Shown here: positions 25,977 through 35,124 of the stretch, piece after piece | How positions within the stretch are numbered: position 1 is the first letter of the stretch | Layout of the letters: every line of letters starts with the position of its first letter | Assembly (NCBI RefSeq): GCF_902497875.1 | Contig: NZ_CABVHY010000011.1 | Span: 1 to 64,000 of the forward strand | Reading direction: 5' to 3' | Source: Pseudomonas fluorescens | Lineage (GTDB): Bacteria > Pseudomonadota > Gammaproteobacteria > Pseudomonadales > Pseudomonadaceae | Length of the DNA stretch: 64,000 bases | The notes under the pieces: generated by a model | What the model was told of the DNA's origin: nothing | The model's database searches: none | Seen by the model: only the letters and a program-made list of their open reading frames with translations | Translations under genes and position numbers: made by a program

Positions 25977-27404
25977 ATGCTCTCGCTGCCGCTTCGCTTG
26001 TCCACTCTGTTGCTGGCCTTGGGCCTGAGTGCCTGCGACGACGTCCCGCATTTCACCAAGGCCGAGCCCGGTGAAGCCCGCTCCGGTGGCAGTACGACGG
26101 TGAGAAAGACTGATCAGAACGCCTTTTCCCTGCCCTCGGCCAACCTGTCGCCGAGCCGGCGCCTGGATTTCAGTGTCGGCAACAGCTTCTTTCGCAGCCC
26201 CTGGGTGATTGCCCCAGCGACCACTACCGCGCGCGATGGGCTGGGGCCGCTGTTCAATACCAATGGCTGCCAGAACTGCCACATCAAGGACGGCCGCGGT
26301 CATCCGCCAGCCCCCGATGCGAGCAACTCGGTGTCGATGCTGGTCCGCCTGTCGATCCCCAATGCCCCGGAGTACGCCCAGGTCATCGAACAACTGGGCG
26401 TGGTACCGGAGCCGGTCTACGGTGGGCAATTGCAGGACATGTCGGTTCCCGGCGTCGTGCCGGAGGGCAAAGTACGGGTCGACTACGACCCGGTGCCGGT
26501 TCGCTTCAAGGACGGCAGCGAAGTCGTACTGCGCAAACCGAAACTGCACATCAGCCAACTCGGCTACGGGCCCATGCACCCGGACACTCGATTCTCCGCC
26601 CGGATCGCACCGCCGATGATTGGCCTGGGCCTGCTCGAAGCCATCTCCGATGCCGACATTCTGCGCAACGCCGACCCACAAGATGACGACAACAACGGCA
26701 TCGCCGGGCGACCGAATCAGGTCTGGGATGATGCGCAACAGAAAACCGTGCTTGGGCGCTTCGGCTGGAAAGCCGGCCAGCCCACGCTCAATCAACAGAA
26801 CGTCCACGCATTTTCCGGTGATATGGGCCTGACCACCCGCCTGCGACCTGTTGATGATTGCACCCAGACTCAGACCGGCTGCCTGCAGGCACCCAATGGC
26901 AATGGCCCGGACGGTGAGCCGGAAGTCAGTGACAACATCCTGCGCCTGGTGCTGTTCTACAGCCGCAACCTCGCCGTTCCGGCCCGCCGTGACGTCAGTT
27001 CGCCGCAGGTGCTGGCCGGTAAAAACCTGTTCTATCAGGCCGGCTGCCAGTCCTGTCACACGCCGAAATTCACCACGGCAGCGAATGCCGCAGAACCCGA
27101 ACTGGCCAATCAGGTGATTCGCCCTTACAGCGACCTGCTGCTGCACGACATGGGTGATGGCCTGGCCGACAATCGCACGGAATTCCAAGCCAGTGGCCGC
27201 GACTGGCGCACGCCGCCGTTATGGGGTATCGGCCTGACGCAAACAGTCAGTGGCCATACCCAGTTCCTGCATGACGGCCGTGCCCGCAACCTGCTCGAAG
27301 CGGTGCTCTGGCACGGCGGCGAAGCCCAGGTGGCACAGCAACAGGTTTTGACTTTCAATGCCGAGCAACGCGCCGCGTTGCTGGCATTCCTGAATTCTCT
27401 ATAA
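25977..27404 (+). CDS. Dihaem oxidoreductase/peroxidase-like lipoprotein (DHOR family)
   Basis: A 475-residue exported lipoprotein (lipobox LSAC at about residue 18) with two c-type haem motifs: GCQNCHIKDGRGHPP near residue 100 and GCQSCHTPKF near 357. The layout matches the di-haem thiol oxidoreductase-like family found next to imelysins in iron-regulated clusters. The ATG at 25977 has AGGA 8 bases upstream. Located 42 bases before the second imelysin, it is the second gene of the four-gene group. A role in redox handling of iron together with the imelysins is inferred. Confidence 0.85.
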   Translation: MLSLPLRLSTLLLALGLSACDDVPHFTKAEPGEARSGGSTTVRKTDQNAFSLPSANLSPSRRLDFSVGNSFFRSPWVIAPATTTARDGLGPLFNTNGCQNCHIKDGRGHPPAPDASNSVSMLVRLSIPNAPEYAQVIEQLGVVPEPVYGGQLQDMSVPGVVPEGKVRVDYDPVPVRFKDGSEVVLRKPKLHISQLGYGPMHPDTRFSARIAPPMIGLGLLEAISDADILRNADPQDDDNNGIAGRPNQVWDDAQQKTVLGRFGWKAGQPTLNQQNVHAFSGDMGLTTRLRPVDDCTQTQTGCLQAPNGNGPDGEPEVSDNILRLVLFYSRNLAVPARRDVSSPQVLAGKNLFYQAGCQSCHTPKFTTAANAAEPELANQVIRPYSDLLLHDMGDGLADNRTEFQASGRDWRTPPLWGIGLTQTVSGHTQFLHDGRARNLLEAVLWHGGEAQVAQQQVLTFNAEQRAALLAFLNSL

Positions 27405-27445
27405 CGCTTTCTCTAAGCTTTTCACCCAAAGAACGGGAGCCCGAC

Positions 27446-28510
27446 ATGTTCCGCCCCAAACTGTTGTTCACCAGCCTTGCCGCGCTGGCCTTGAGCGCCT
27501 GCTCGCCGCAGGATCCTCAAGCAGTCACTTCGGCGGCCATCGCCAAACAAGTGATCCTTCCGACTTACAGCCGCTGGGTCGAAGCCGACCGCCAATTGGC
27601 GATCAGCGCGCTGGCGTTCTGTGAAGGCAAGTCAAACCTGGACACCGCGCGGGCCGATTTCCATCACGCACAAAAAGCCTGGGCCGAGTTGCAACCGCTG
27701 CTGATCGGCCCGCTGGCCGAGGGCAACCGGGCCTGGCAGGTGCAGTTCTGGCCGGACAAGAAGAACCTGGTCGGCCGTCAGGTCGAGCAACTGGTCAGCG
27801 CGCAGCCGCAGATCGACGCCGCCGCCCTGGCCAAGTCCAGCGTTGTGGTGCAAGGCCTGTCGGCCTACGAATACATCCTGTTCGACAGCAAGGTCGACAT
27901 GGCCGATAGCGCGCAGAAAGCCCGGTACTGCCCCTTGCTGACGGCCATTGGCGAACGCCAGAAAATCCTCGCCGAAGAGATCCTGTCACGCTGGAACACT
28001 ACTGACGGCATGCTCGCGCAGATGAGCAAATTCCCGAACCAGCGCTACGCCGATTCACATGAAGCCATCGCCGATCTGCTGCGAGTGCAAGTCACCGCGC
28101 TGGACACCCTGAAGAAAAAACTCGGCACCCCGATGGGCCGTCAGAGCAAGGGCATTCCACAACCCTTCCAGGCCGATGCCTGGCGCAGCCAGTCTTCGCT
28201 GCTCAGCCTGGAAGCCAGCCTCTCCGCGGCCAAAAGCGTGTGGGTTGGGGTCGACAACAAGGGCCTGCGTGGCCTGCTGCCTGCCGAGCAGAAGCCATTG
28301 GCCGAGAAGATTGATGCCGCCTACGCCGCCGCGCTGAAACTGTTCTCCAGCAGCCAGCGTTCATTGACTGAAATGCTCAGCGACGATGCCGGTCGCCAGC
28401 AACTCAATGACCTTTACGACAGCCTCAACGTGGTCCACCGCCTGCACGAAGGCGAACTGGCCAAGGCGCTGGGCATCCAACTGGGCTTCAACGCCAACGA
28501 CGGTGACTGA
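27446..28510 (+). CDS. Second imelysin-family lipoprotein, divergent signature
   Basis: A 354-residue envelope lipoprotein (signal with lipobox LSAC at about residue 19). The imelysin fold is recognisable by the paired helices and the GLSAYEYILF segment, which aligns with GYHAIEFLLW of the first imelysin. The histidine of G-x-H-x-x-E is replaced by Ser, so metal binding or catalysis is probably altered. The stop codon overlaps the start of the next gene (TGATG), so the two are translationally coupled. Confidence 0.85.
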   Translation: MFRPKLLFTSLAALALSACSPQDPQAVTSAAIAKQVILPTYSRWVEADRQLAISALAFCEGKSNLDTARADFHHAQKAWAELQPLLIGPLAEGNRAWQVQFWPDKKNLVGRQVEQLVSAQPQIDAAALAKSSVVVQGLSAYEYILFDSKVDMADSAQKARYCPLLTAIGERQKILAEEILSRWNTTDGMLAQMSKFPNQRYADSHEAIADLLRVQVTALDTLKKKLGTPMGRQSKGIPQPFQADAWRSQSSLLSLEASLSAAKSVWVGVDNKGLRGLLPAEQKPLAEKIDAAYAAALKLFSSSQRSLTEMLSDDAGRQQLNDLYDSLNVVHRLHEGELAKALGIQLGFNANDGD

Positions 28511-29622
28511 TGAGGGTTAGCTCCATGCTGCGACGCCAGGCTTTGACTTTAGGCAGTTTGTTGCTGGGTGCAGTGACGCTGGGCGGCTGGACGCTGTTTC
28601 GGCAAAAGGACCAAAGCCCGCTGCTGCTCTCGGCGCGCAACGATGGCGACGGCCAGCATTATGCCGTCGGCTATCGGCTGGATGGCAGCCAGGTGTTCGC
28701 CACCCAGGTCGGCCAGCGCTGCCACGACATCATCAATCATCCAACGCTGCCAATGGCCCTGTTCGTCGCTCGGCGCCCCGGGACCGAAAGTTACCTGATC
28801 GATCTGCGCGACGGCACGCTGTTGCAGACTGTCGTCTCGCAGCCGAACCGGCATTTCTATGGTCACGCGGTGATTCACCAGAGCGGTGATTGGCTCTACG
28901 CCACCGAAAACGACACCACCGATCCGGGTCGCGGCCTGCTTGGCGTGTACCGCTTCGAAGGTGAACGATTGGTTCATTCCGGCGAGATTTCCACCCATGG
29001 CATCGGCCCCCATCAGGTGTCATGGATGCCCGACGGTGAAACCCTGGTAGTGGCCAATGGCGGAATCCGTACCGAGGCCGAAAGCCGGGTCGAGATGAAC
29101 CTCAATGCCATGCAGCCAAGCCTGGTGCTGATGCAGCGCGACGGCAGGTTACTGAGCAAGGAAACCCTCGCCCAGTCGATGAATAGCGTGCGTCATCTGG
29201 GCATTGCCAGCGACGGCACCATCGTCGCCGGCCAGCAGTTCATGGGCGATGCCCACGAGTCCTCCGAGCTGCTGGCAATCAAGCGTCCCGGCCAGCCTTT
29301 TGTGGCCTTCCCGGTTGCCGAGCAGCAGTTGCAGGCGATGGGGCACTACACTGCCAGCGTCGCTGTGCACAGCGAGTTGCGCCTGGTGGCGCTCACTGCA
29401 CCGCGAGGCAACCGCTTCTTTATCTGGGACCTGGACACCGCTCAACTGCGCCTCGACGCGCCGTTGCCCGACTGTGCCGGGGTCGGCGCCGTGGCCGATG
29501 GCTTCGTCGTCACCTCGGGTCAGGGGCGTTGCCGATTCTACGATTGTCGTCAGTCACCGCTGGTTGCCAAACCCCTTGAGTTACCCGCAGGGCTCTGGGA
29601 CAACCACCTTCATCTGATCTGA
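28510..29622 (+). CDS. DUF1513 beta-propeller protein, probable Tat substrate
   Basis: A 370-residue periplasmic protein of the DUF1513 family, expected to form a seven-bladed propeller. The N-terminus has RRQALTLGSLLLGAV, a twin-arginine-like motif followed by a hydrophobic stretch. Blade-like segments are seen throughout (DWLYATENDTT, GIGPHQVSWMPDG, VVAGQQF-like repeats, RFFIWDLDTA). Its start overlaps the stop of the second imelysin by one base. It closes the iron-associated run; function in the pathway is unknown. Confidence 0.82.
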   Translation: MRVSSMLRRQALTLGSLLLGAVTLGGWTLFRQKDQSPLLLSARNDGDGQHYAVGYRLDGSQVFATQVGQRCHDIINHPTLPMALFVARRPGTESYLIDLRDGTLLQTVVSQPNRHFYGHAVIHQSGDWLYATENDTTDPGRGLLGVYRFEGERLVHSGEISTHGIGPHQVSWMPDGETLVVANGGIRTEAESRVEMNLNAMQPSLVLMQRDGRLLSKETLAQSMNSVRHLGIASDGTIVAGQQFMGDAHESSELLAIKRPGQPFVAFPVAEQQLQAMGHYTASVAVHSELRLVALTAPRGNRFFIWDLDTAQLRLDAPLPDCAGVGAVADGFVVTSGQGRCRFYDCRQSPLVAKPLELPAGLWDNHLHLI

Positions 29623-29634
29623 CGCCTTCGGCGC

Positions 29635-29733
29635 AAAAGATCGCAGCCTGCGGCAGCTCCTACGTGGATCGGGGACGCCTCGATATTGAGCCAAACCACA
29701 TTCCGTAGGAGCTGCCGCAGGCTGCGATCTTTT
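29635..29733. repeat. REPIN, GTAGGAGCTGCCGCAGG family
   Basis: Arms of about 29 bases (29635-29663 and 29705-29733) running from the AAAAGATCGCAGCC core to CAGCTCCTAC, in opposite orientation. It lies between the DUF1513 gene and mexV. Confidence 0.85.
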
Positions 29734-29845
29734 AGGGCTCTATGCACAATCCTTAGACGAGCATATAGAATCAGCGGCATGCCGGGCGTAATGTCCCGTC
29801 TGTCTCATCTTGTCTGTTTCAGCTTTTTTTCCAAGGAACCGGAAT

Positions 29846-30997
29846 ATGCTGCGCCGCCGCATGCTGATCATGTTGGGTGTTGTCCTGCTTATCGTACTGA
29901 TGCTGGCCGGCTATAAAGCCTTCTCCATCTATCAGCAGATCCAGGTGTTCTCTGCGCCACAACCGCCGGTGAACGTGGCGGTGGCCACTGCCACTGAACG
30001 TCCGTGGCAAGGCCGTCTACCCACAGTCGGCACGCTCAAGGCATTGCAAGGGGTCGATTTGAGCCTGGAGACCGCCGGGACGGTCAAGGAAGTGCAGTTC
30101 CAGTCCGGTCAGAAGGTCAAGGCCGGCCAGCCGCTCGTGCAACTCGACAGTGCAGTGGAAAGCGCCCTGCTGGAAACCGCCCAGGCCGACCTCGGTCTGT
30201 CACAACTGGACTATGGCCGAGGCAGTCAGCTGGTGGGTAGCCAGGCCATTTCCAAAGGCGAATTCGACCGGCTCTCGGCACTGCTGCACAAGAACAAAGC
30301 CACGGTCAACCAACTCAAGGCTATCCTGGCGAAGAAACACATCGCTGCGCCCTTCAGCGGCACCATCGGCATCCGTCAGGTGGATGTCGGCGACTACCTG
30401 CCCAGCGGCACGGTGATCGCCACCTTGCAGGACCTGAGCAGCCTCTACGTCGACTTCTACGTGCCGGAGCAGGCGATACCGAAAATTGCCCTGGAGCAGC
30501 CGGTTCAGGTCACCGTCTCCGCCTACCCGACCCAGAACTTCCCCGGGACCATCAGCGCGATCAACCCGAAAGTTGAAGACAGCACCCGCAACGTGCTGGT
30601 GCGGGCGACCCTGGCCAACCCGGATGGCAAGTTGCTGCCAGGCATGTTCGCCAGCCTGCAGGTCCTGCTGCCGCACCCTCAACCGAAGATCGTGGTACCG
30701 GAAAGCGCGATCACCTACACCCTCTATGGCAACTCGCTATTTGTGGTGGCGCAGAAAAAAGCCGCCGACGGCAGCGCCGAAAAGGACGCCAACGGGCAAC
30801 CGGTGCTGATCGCCGAGCGACGCTTTATCGAGACCGGCGAGCGCCGCGACGGGCTGGTGCTGATCACCAAAGGCCTGCGGAACGGTGAACAAGTGGTCAG
30901 CGCCGGGCAGATCAAACTGACCAACGACGCTCACATTGCCATCAGCCCCGACAAAAATTTGCCAGCCGAACAGAACAGCCCGCCGCGCGCCGACTGA
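29846..30997 (+). CDS. mexV: RND efflux membrane fusion (periplasmic adaptor) protein, MexV type
   Basis: A 383-residue adaptor anchored by one N-terminal helix (about 5-25). Seen: the lipoyl half-motif LSLETAGTVKEVQFQSGQKV, an alpha-hairpin at about 100-150 (QADLGLSQLDYGRG, then ISKGEFDRLSALLHKNK), the second lipoyl half APFSGTIGIRQVDVGDYL, and the beta-barrel domain. It links the inner-membrane pump to an outer-membrane channel. The ATG at 29846 follows AAGGA. The pump gene starts 13 bases after its stop. Position between the imelysin group and the inaA/colRS genes is that of mexVW. Confidence 0.85.
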   Translation: MLRRRMLIMLGVVLLIVLMLAGYKAFSIYQQIQVFSAPQPPVNVAVATATERPWQGRLPTVGTLKALQGVDLSLETAGTVKEVQFQSGQKVKAGQPLVQLDSAVESALLETAQADLGLSQLDYGRGSQLVGSQAISKGEFDRLSALLHKNKATVNQLKAILAKKHIAAPFSGTIGIRQVDVGDYLPSGTVIATLQDLSSLYVDFYVPEQAIPKIALEQPVQVTVSAYPTQNFPGTISAINPKVEDSTRNVLVRATLANPDGKLLPGMFASLQVLLPHPQPKIVVPESAITYTLYGNSLFVVAQKKAADGSAEKDANGQPVLIAERRFIETGERRDGLVLITKGLRNGEQVVSAGQIKLTNDAHIAISPDKNLPAEQNSPPRAD

Positions 30998-31010
30998 TCA
31001 AGGAATCCCC

Positions 31011-34000
31011 ATGGCTTTTACCGATCCGTTCATCCGCCGCCCTGTGCTCGCCAGTGTGATCAGCCTGTTGATCGTGCTGCTGGGCTTCCAGGCCTGGAGC
31101 AAGCTGCCGCTGCGCCAGTATCCGCAGATGGAAAACGCCCTGATCACTGTGACCACCGCCTACCCTGGGGCGAACGCCGAAACCATCCAGGGTTACATCA
31201 CCCAACCGATGCAGCAGAGCCTGGCGAGTGCCGAAGGCATCGACTACATGACCTCGGTCAGCCGGCAGAACTTCTCGGTGATTTCAATCTACGCGCGGAT
31301 CGGCGCCAACAGCGACCGGCTGTTCACCGAGCTGCTGGCCAAGGCCAACGAGGTCAAGAACCAGCTGCCTCAGGATGCCGAAGACCCGGTGCTGAGCAAG
31401 GAAGCGGCGGACGCCTCGGCGCTGATGTACATCAGTTTCTTCAGCAATGACCTGAGCAACCCGCAGATCACCGACTACCTGTCACGGGTGATCCAGCCGA
31501 AACTGGCGACCCTGCCGGGTATGGCCGAAGCGGAGATTCTCGGCAACCAGGTGTTCGCCATGCGCCTGTGGCTGGATCCGGTCAAGCTCGCCGGCTACGG
31601 CCTCAGCGCCAGTGATGTAACCGATGCGGTACGCCGTTACAACTTCCTCTCCGCCGCCGGCGAGGTGAAAGGCGAGTACGTGGTCACCAGCATCAACGCC
31701 AACACCGAGCTCAAGTCCGCCGAGGCTTTCGCCGAGATCCCGCTGAAAACCGAGGGCGACAGTCGGGTGCTGCTCAGTGATGTCGCGCGAGTGGAAATGG
31801 GCGCCGAGAACTACGACACCGTCAGCTCTTTTGGGGGCACGCCGTCGGTGTACATCGGCATCAAGGCCACCCCTGCCGCCAACCCGCTGGACGTGATCAA
31901 GGAAGTGCGCAAGATCATGCCGGAGCTGGAAGCCCAGCTACCACCGAACTTGAAAGGAGAGATCGCCTACGACGCCACGCTGTTCATTCAGGCGTCGATC
32001 AATGAGGTGGTGAAAACCCTGTTTGAAGCGGTGCTGATCGTGATCGTCGTGGTGTTCCTGTTTCTCGGCGCGCTGCGTTCGGTGCTGATTCCGGTGATCA
32101 CCATCCCGCTGTCGATGATCGGCGTGATGTTTTTCATGCAACTGATGGGTTACTCGATCAACCTGCTAACCCTGCTGGCGATGGTACTGGCCATCGGGTT
32201 GGTGGTGGACGACGCAATTGTGGTGGTGGAGAACATCCATCGGCATATTGAAGAAGGCAAGACTCCGCTCGACGCCGCCATCGAAGGTGCCCGGGAAATC
32301 GCCATGCCGGTGGTCTCGATGACCATCACCCTGGCGGCGGTCTACGCGCCAATCGGTTTTCTCGAAGGCCTGACCGGGGCACTGTTCAAGGAGTTTGCGC
32401 TGACCCTGGCCGGCGCGGTGGTGATCTCCGGAATCGTCGCCCTGACCCTGTCGCCAATGATGTGCGCCCTGCTCTTGCGCCACGATGAAAACCCGACCGG
32501 CCTGGCCCATCGCCTCGACTTGATTTTCGAGGGTTTGAAAAGCCGCTATCAGAGCCTGCTTCATGGCACCCTCAACACCCGGCCGGTGGTGCTGGTGTTC
32601 GCCGTCATCGTCCTGTGCCTGATCCCGGTACTGCTGAAATTCACCAAGTCGGAACTGGCGCCGGACGAAGATCAGGGAATCATCTTCATGATGGCCAACG
32701 CACCACAGCCGACCAACCTCGACTACCTCAACACCTACACGGACGAATTCGTCACCATCTTCAAGGAGTTCCCCGAGTACTACTCATCATTCCAAATCAA
32801 CGGCTTCAACGGCGTGCAATCGGGGATCGGCGGTTTCCTGCTCAAGCCGTGGAGCGAGCGCAGCCGAACCCAGATGGAAATCCTTCCCGAGGTTCAAGCC
32901 AAGCTCGCCGCCATCACCGGGCTGCAGATCTTCGGCTTCAACCTGCCATCCTTGCCAGGGACCGGTGAGGGCATGCCATTCTCGTTCATCATCAACACGC
33001 CGAATGATTACGAGTCGCTGCTGCAAATCGCCGATCGAGTGAAAAAACGCGCGGTGGAATCCGGCAAGTTTGCCTTTCTCGACATCGACCTGGCCTTTGA
33101 CAAGCCTGGGGTAGTGGTCGATATCGACCGCGCCAAAGCCGCGCAGATGGGGGTTTCGATGCAGGACCTGGGGGGCACTCTGGCGACATTGCTCGGTGAG
33201 GCGGAAATCAACCGCTTCACCATCGAAGGCCGCAGCTACAAGGTGATTGCCCAGGTAGAACGCGCCTACCGCGACAATCCAGACTGGCTGAGCAACTACT
33301 ACGTGAAAAACACCGCAGGCGTAGCACTGCCACTGTCCACCCTGATTACCGTCTCCGATCGAGCTCGACCGCGGCAGCTGAATCAGTTCCAGCAGCTCAA
33401 CTCGGCGACGATCTCGGGCGTGCCGCTCGTCAGCATGGGCGAAGCGATCGAGACCGTGCGCCAGATCGGCCAAGAGGAAGCAGGGCCGGGGTATGCCTTC
33501 GATTATGGTGGCGCTTCCCGGCAATTCGTTCAGGAAGGCAGCGCGTTGTGGGTGACCTTTGCCCTGGCGCTGGCCATCATCTTCCTGGTGCTGGCGGCGC
33601 AATTCGAAAGCTTCCGCGACCCGCTGGTGATCCTGGTGACCGTCCCGCTGTCGATCTGTGGTGCGCTGATCCCGCTGTTCCTGGGTTGGTCGAGCATGAA
33701 TATCTATACCCAGGTCGGATTGGTGACCTTGATCGGACTGATCAGCAAGCATGGCATCCTGATCGTCGAGTTTGCCAACCAGTTGCGCAAGGACAAAGGA
33801 CTGACCGCTCGGGAAGCCGTGGAAGAAGCCGCGGCGATTCGCTTGCGCCCGGTGTTGATGACCACCGCGGCGATGGTGTTTGGCATGGTGCCGTTGATCA
33901 TCGCCACGGGTGCGGGTGCGGTCAGCCGGTTCGATATCGGTACGGTGATCGCCACCGGGATGTCGATTGGTACGCTGTTCACTTTGTTCGTGCTGCCTTG

Positions 34001-34037
34001 CGTCTACACCTTGCTGGCCAAGCCGGACAAACGCTGA
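31011..34037 (+). CDS. mexW: RND multidrug efflux permease, MexW type
   Basis: A 1008-residue proton-driven transporter of the HAE-1 RND family with 12 helices and two large periplasmic loops. Seen: the N-terminal FTDPFIRRPVLASVI, the proton-relay aspartate pair in GLVVDDAIVVVENI within TM4, a second-half R-P-V-L-M-T-T motif, and the C-terminal GTLFTLFVLPCVYTLLA. Length is normal. No outer-membrane factor gene follows, so the pump must borrow a channel such as OprM encoded elsewhere, as MexVW is known to do. AAGGAA precedes the ATG. Confidence 0.88.
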   Translation: MAFTDPFIRRPVLASVISLLIVLLGFQAWSKLPLRQYPQMENALITVTTAYPGANAETIQGYITQPMQQSLASAEGIDYMTSVSRQNFSVISIYARIGANSDRLFTELLAKANEVKNQLPQDAEDPVLSKEAADASALMYISFFSNDLSNPQITDYLSRVIQPKLATLPGMAEAEILGNQVFAMRLWLDPVKLAGYGLSASDVTDAVRRYNFLSAAGEVKGEYVVTSINANTELKSAEAFAEIPLKTEGDSRVLLSDVARVEMGAENYDTVSSFGGTPSVYIGIKATPAANPLDVIKEVRKIMPELEAQLPPNLKGEIAYDATLFIQASINEVVKTLFEAVLIVIVVVFLFLGALRSVLIPVITIPLSMIGVMFFMQLMGYSINLLTLLAMVLAIGLVVDDAIVVVENIHRHIEEGKTPLDAAIEGAREIAMPVVSMTITLAAVYAPIGFLEGLTGALFKEFALTLAGAVVISGIVALTLSPMMCALLLRHDENPTGLAHRLDLIFEGLKSRYQSLLHGTLNTRPVVLVFAVIVLCLIPVLLKFTKSELAPDEDQGIIFMMANAPQPTNLDYLNTYTDEFVTIFKEFPEYYSSFQINGFNGVQSGIGGFLLKPWSERSRTQMEILPEVQAKLAAITGLQIFGFNLPSLPGTGEGMPFSFIINTPNDYESLLQIADRVKKRAVESGKFAFLDIDLAFDKPGVVVDIDRAKAAQMGVSMQDLGGTLATLLGEAEINRFTIEGRSYKVIAQVERAYRDNPDWLSNYYVKNTAGVALPLSTLITVSDRARPRQLNQFQQLNSATISGVPLVSMGEAIETVRQIGQEEAGPGYAFDYGGASRQFVQEGSALWVTFALALAIIFLVLAAQFESFRDPLVILVTVPLSICGALIPLFLGWSSMNIYTQVGLVTLIGLISKHGILIVEFANQLRKDKGLTAREAVEEAAAIRLRPVLMTTAAMVFGMVPLIIATGAGAVSRFDIGTVIATGMSIGTLFTLFVLPCVYTLLAKPDKR

Positions 34038-34050
34038 AATGCTTTTTTAC

Positions 34051-34089
34051 GGGTACATATCCGTTACCGCAGAAATGGATATGTACACC
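34051..34089. repeat. 39-bp palindromic element, copy 2
   Basis: Identical to 21769-21807 over all 39 bases, including the imperfect centre. It begins 14 bases after the mexW stop codon. In both places a run of six T lies a few bases before it. Confidence 0.85.
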
Positions 34090-34130
34090 AGCGAGAGATG
34101 AGTACATCCGCAAAAGAGCCACGCACAACC

Positions 34131-34160
34131 AAAAAGGCCTCGCAATGCGAGGCCATTTAT
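34131..34160 (-). terminator. Terminator for the methyltransferase-inaA-small protein operon, possibly bidirectional
   Basis: GGCCTCGC, AAT loop, GCGAGGCC. On the minus strand it is followed by TTTTT, which suits the operon ending at 34177. In the plus direction (after mexW) it is followed only by ATTTAT. Confidence 0.75.
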
Positions 34161-34176
34161 CTGGGCTTCATTTTCT

Positions 34177-34404
34177 TCAACTCTGTGGCCTAATTCCCTG
34201 AGATATACCGAACATGAACAGCAGAAAATCCTGGTCGGGTTTTGTTACCACGGATGCCTTGGCTGCCCGTGGCAAAGGGCAATGCGCATCGCTGTGCATT
34301 GCACTGAGGACCTGTGTGCGGGGCTGTTCCCAAGCGGCCACCGCCCAAGAAGTGACTGCCAAGGCTCCCATCAAGAACAAACCTCGAGCAATTTCTAGTT
34401 TCAT
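34177..34404 (-). CDS. Small exported protein at the end of the inaA operon
   Basis: A 75-residue protein with a signal peptide (MKLEIARGLFLMGALAVTSW, then AVAA) and a short mature part with one cysteine, ending LFMFGISQGIRPQS. Its ATG overlaps the TAA of the inaA gene (TAATG), so it is translated together with it. Equivalent small genes sit in the same place in other pseudomonads as I remember. Function unknown; the context suggests the envelope. Confidence 0.65.
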   Translation of the reverse strand: MKLEIARGLFLMGALAVTSWAVAAWEQPRTQVLSAMHSDAHCPLPRAAKASVVTKPDQDFLLFMFGISQGIRPQS

Positions 34405-35120
34405 TACTCTAAACCCTTGATAGCACTGCCAAACGCCGTCCTATAAAAGTAGCTGAGTTTTTGCCAGTCCGTAGGGCTCCACGACGAATGGCGACGCAGT
34501 TGTTTCATGTCGTGGACGGCGGCAAGGGTACTGCTCAGACGCCGTCGGGACTTCTCCAGATCCAGCAAGGCCACCTCGACTCGGGCCGCTTCATCTTCAC
34601 CCGTCACCCGGACGAAAATATGCTTGGCATAGAGACATCCATGCTGCCATCGGCCTTTATGCATACGCGCCAGGATCACGGCCAACTCTTGCAACAGACG
34701 ATCATGCACCCCCTCGCCATGGCGCTCGCGCCCACCGGCGGTATACCAATTGTCTATTTCCAGGAAACCATCCAGTGCCGCGGTCACCAACAGCGCTCGC
34801 CATTGATGCCGAGCGTCGCGTTGCGCACCGCAAAACACCAATTCCGGTACCCGCACATCCAGTAAACGCAGGCCATTGAGGGCATCACGCTCACGCAGTA
34901 CCGTGGGTCGCCCGAACGGGTGCAACCAACTGCGGTAGATATGCCCGATCTGACGTTTCGCATAGAGCAATCGACCATGACTGCTCAGAATCCGTTGTAC
35001 GCCGCTTTCCCCGCCGCGGCGCTGGTTGGGCTCTTCTACCCACTCACCGCGCAGATTCCAGAAGTAGTCAAAGCGGTCTTCAGAAGGGATATCCGCTTCT
35101 GAAGCATGTTTAACAGCCAT
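34404..35120 (-). CDS. inaA: InaA-type lipopolysaccharide kinase (WapQ-like)
   Basis: A 238-residue protein of the Kdo/WaaP-like small kinase family, expected to phosphorylate core lipopolysaccharide sugars. The kinase-like pattern is present: LLYAKRQIGHIYR with the lysine, then a shortened catalytic loop MHKGRWQHGCLYAKHIFV, and LLDLEKSRRRL carrying the metal-binding Asp. It starts four bases after the methyltransferase stop and overlaps the next small gene by one base. In P. fluorescens and P. putida the homologous pair next to colRS is ColR-regulated (family knowledge). The symbol wapQ is also used. Confidence 0.82.
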   Translation of the reverse strand: MAVKHASEADIPSEDRFDYFWNLRGEWVEEPNQRRGGESGVQRILSSHGRLLYAKRQIGHIYRSWLHPFGRPTVLRERDALNGLRLLDVRVPELVFCGAQRDARHQWRALLVTAALDGFLEIDNWYTAGGRERHGEGVHDRLLQELAVILARMHKGRWQHGCLYAKHIFVRVTGEDEAARVEVALLDLEKSRRRLSSTLAAVHDMKQLRRHSSWSPTDWQKLSYFYRTAFGSAIKGLE

Positions 35121-35124
35121 CCGG

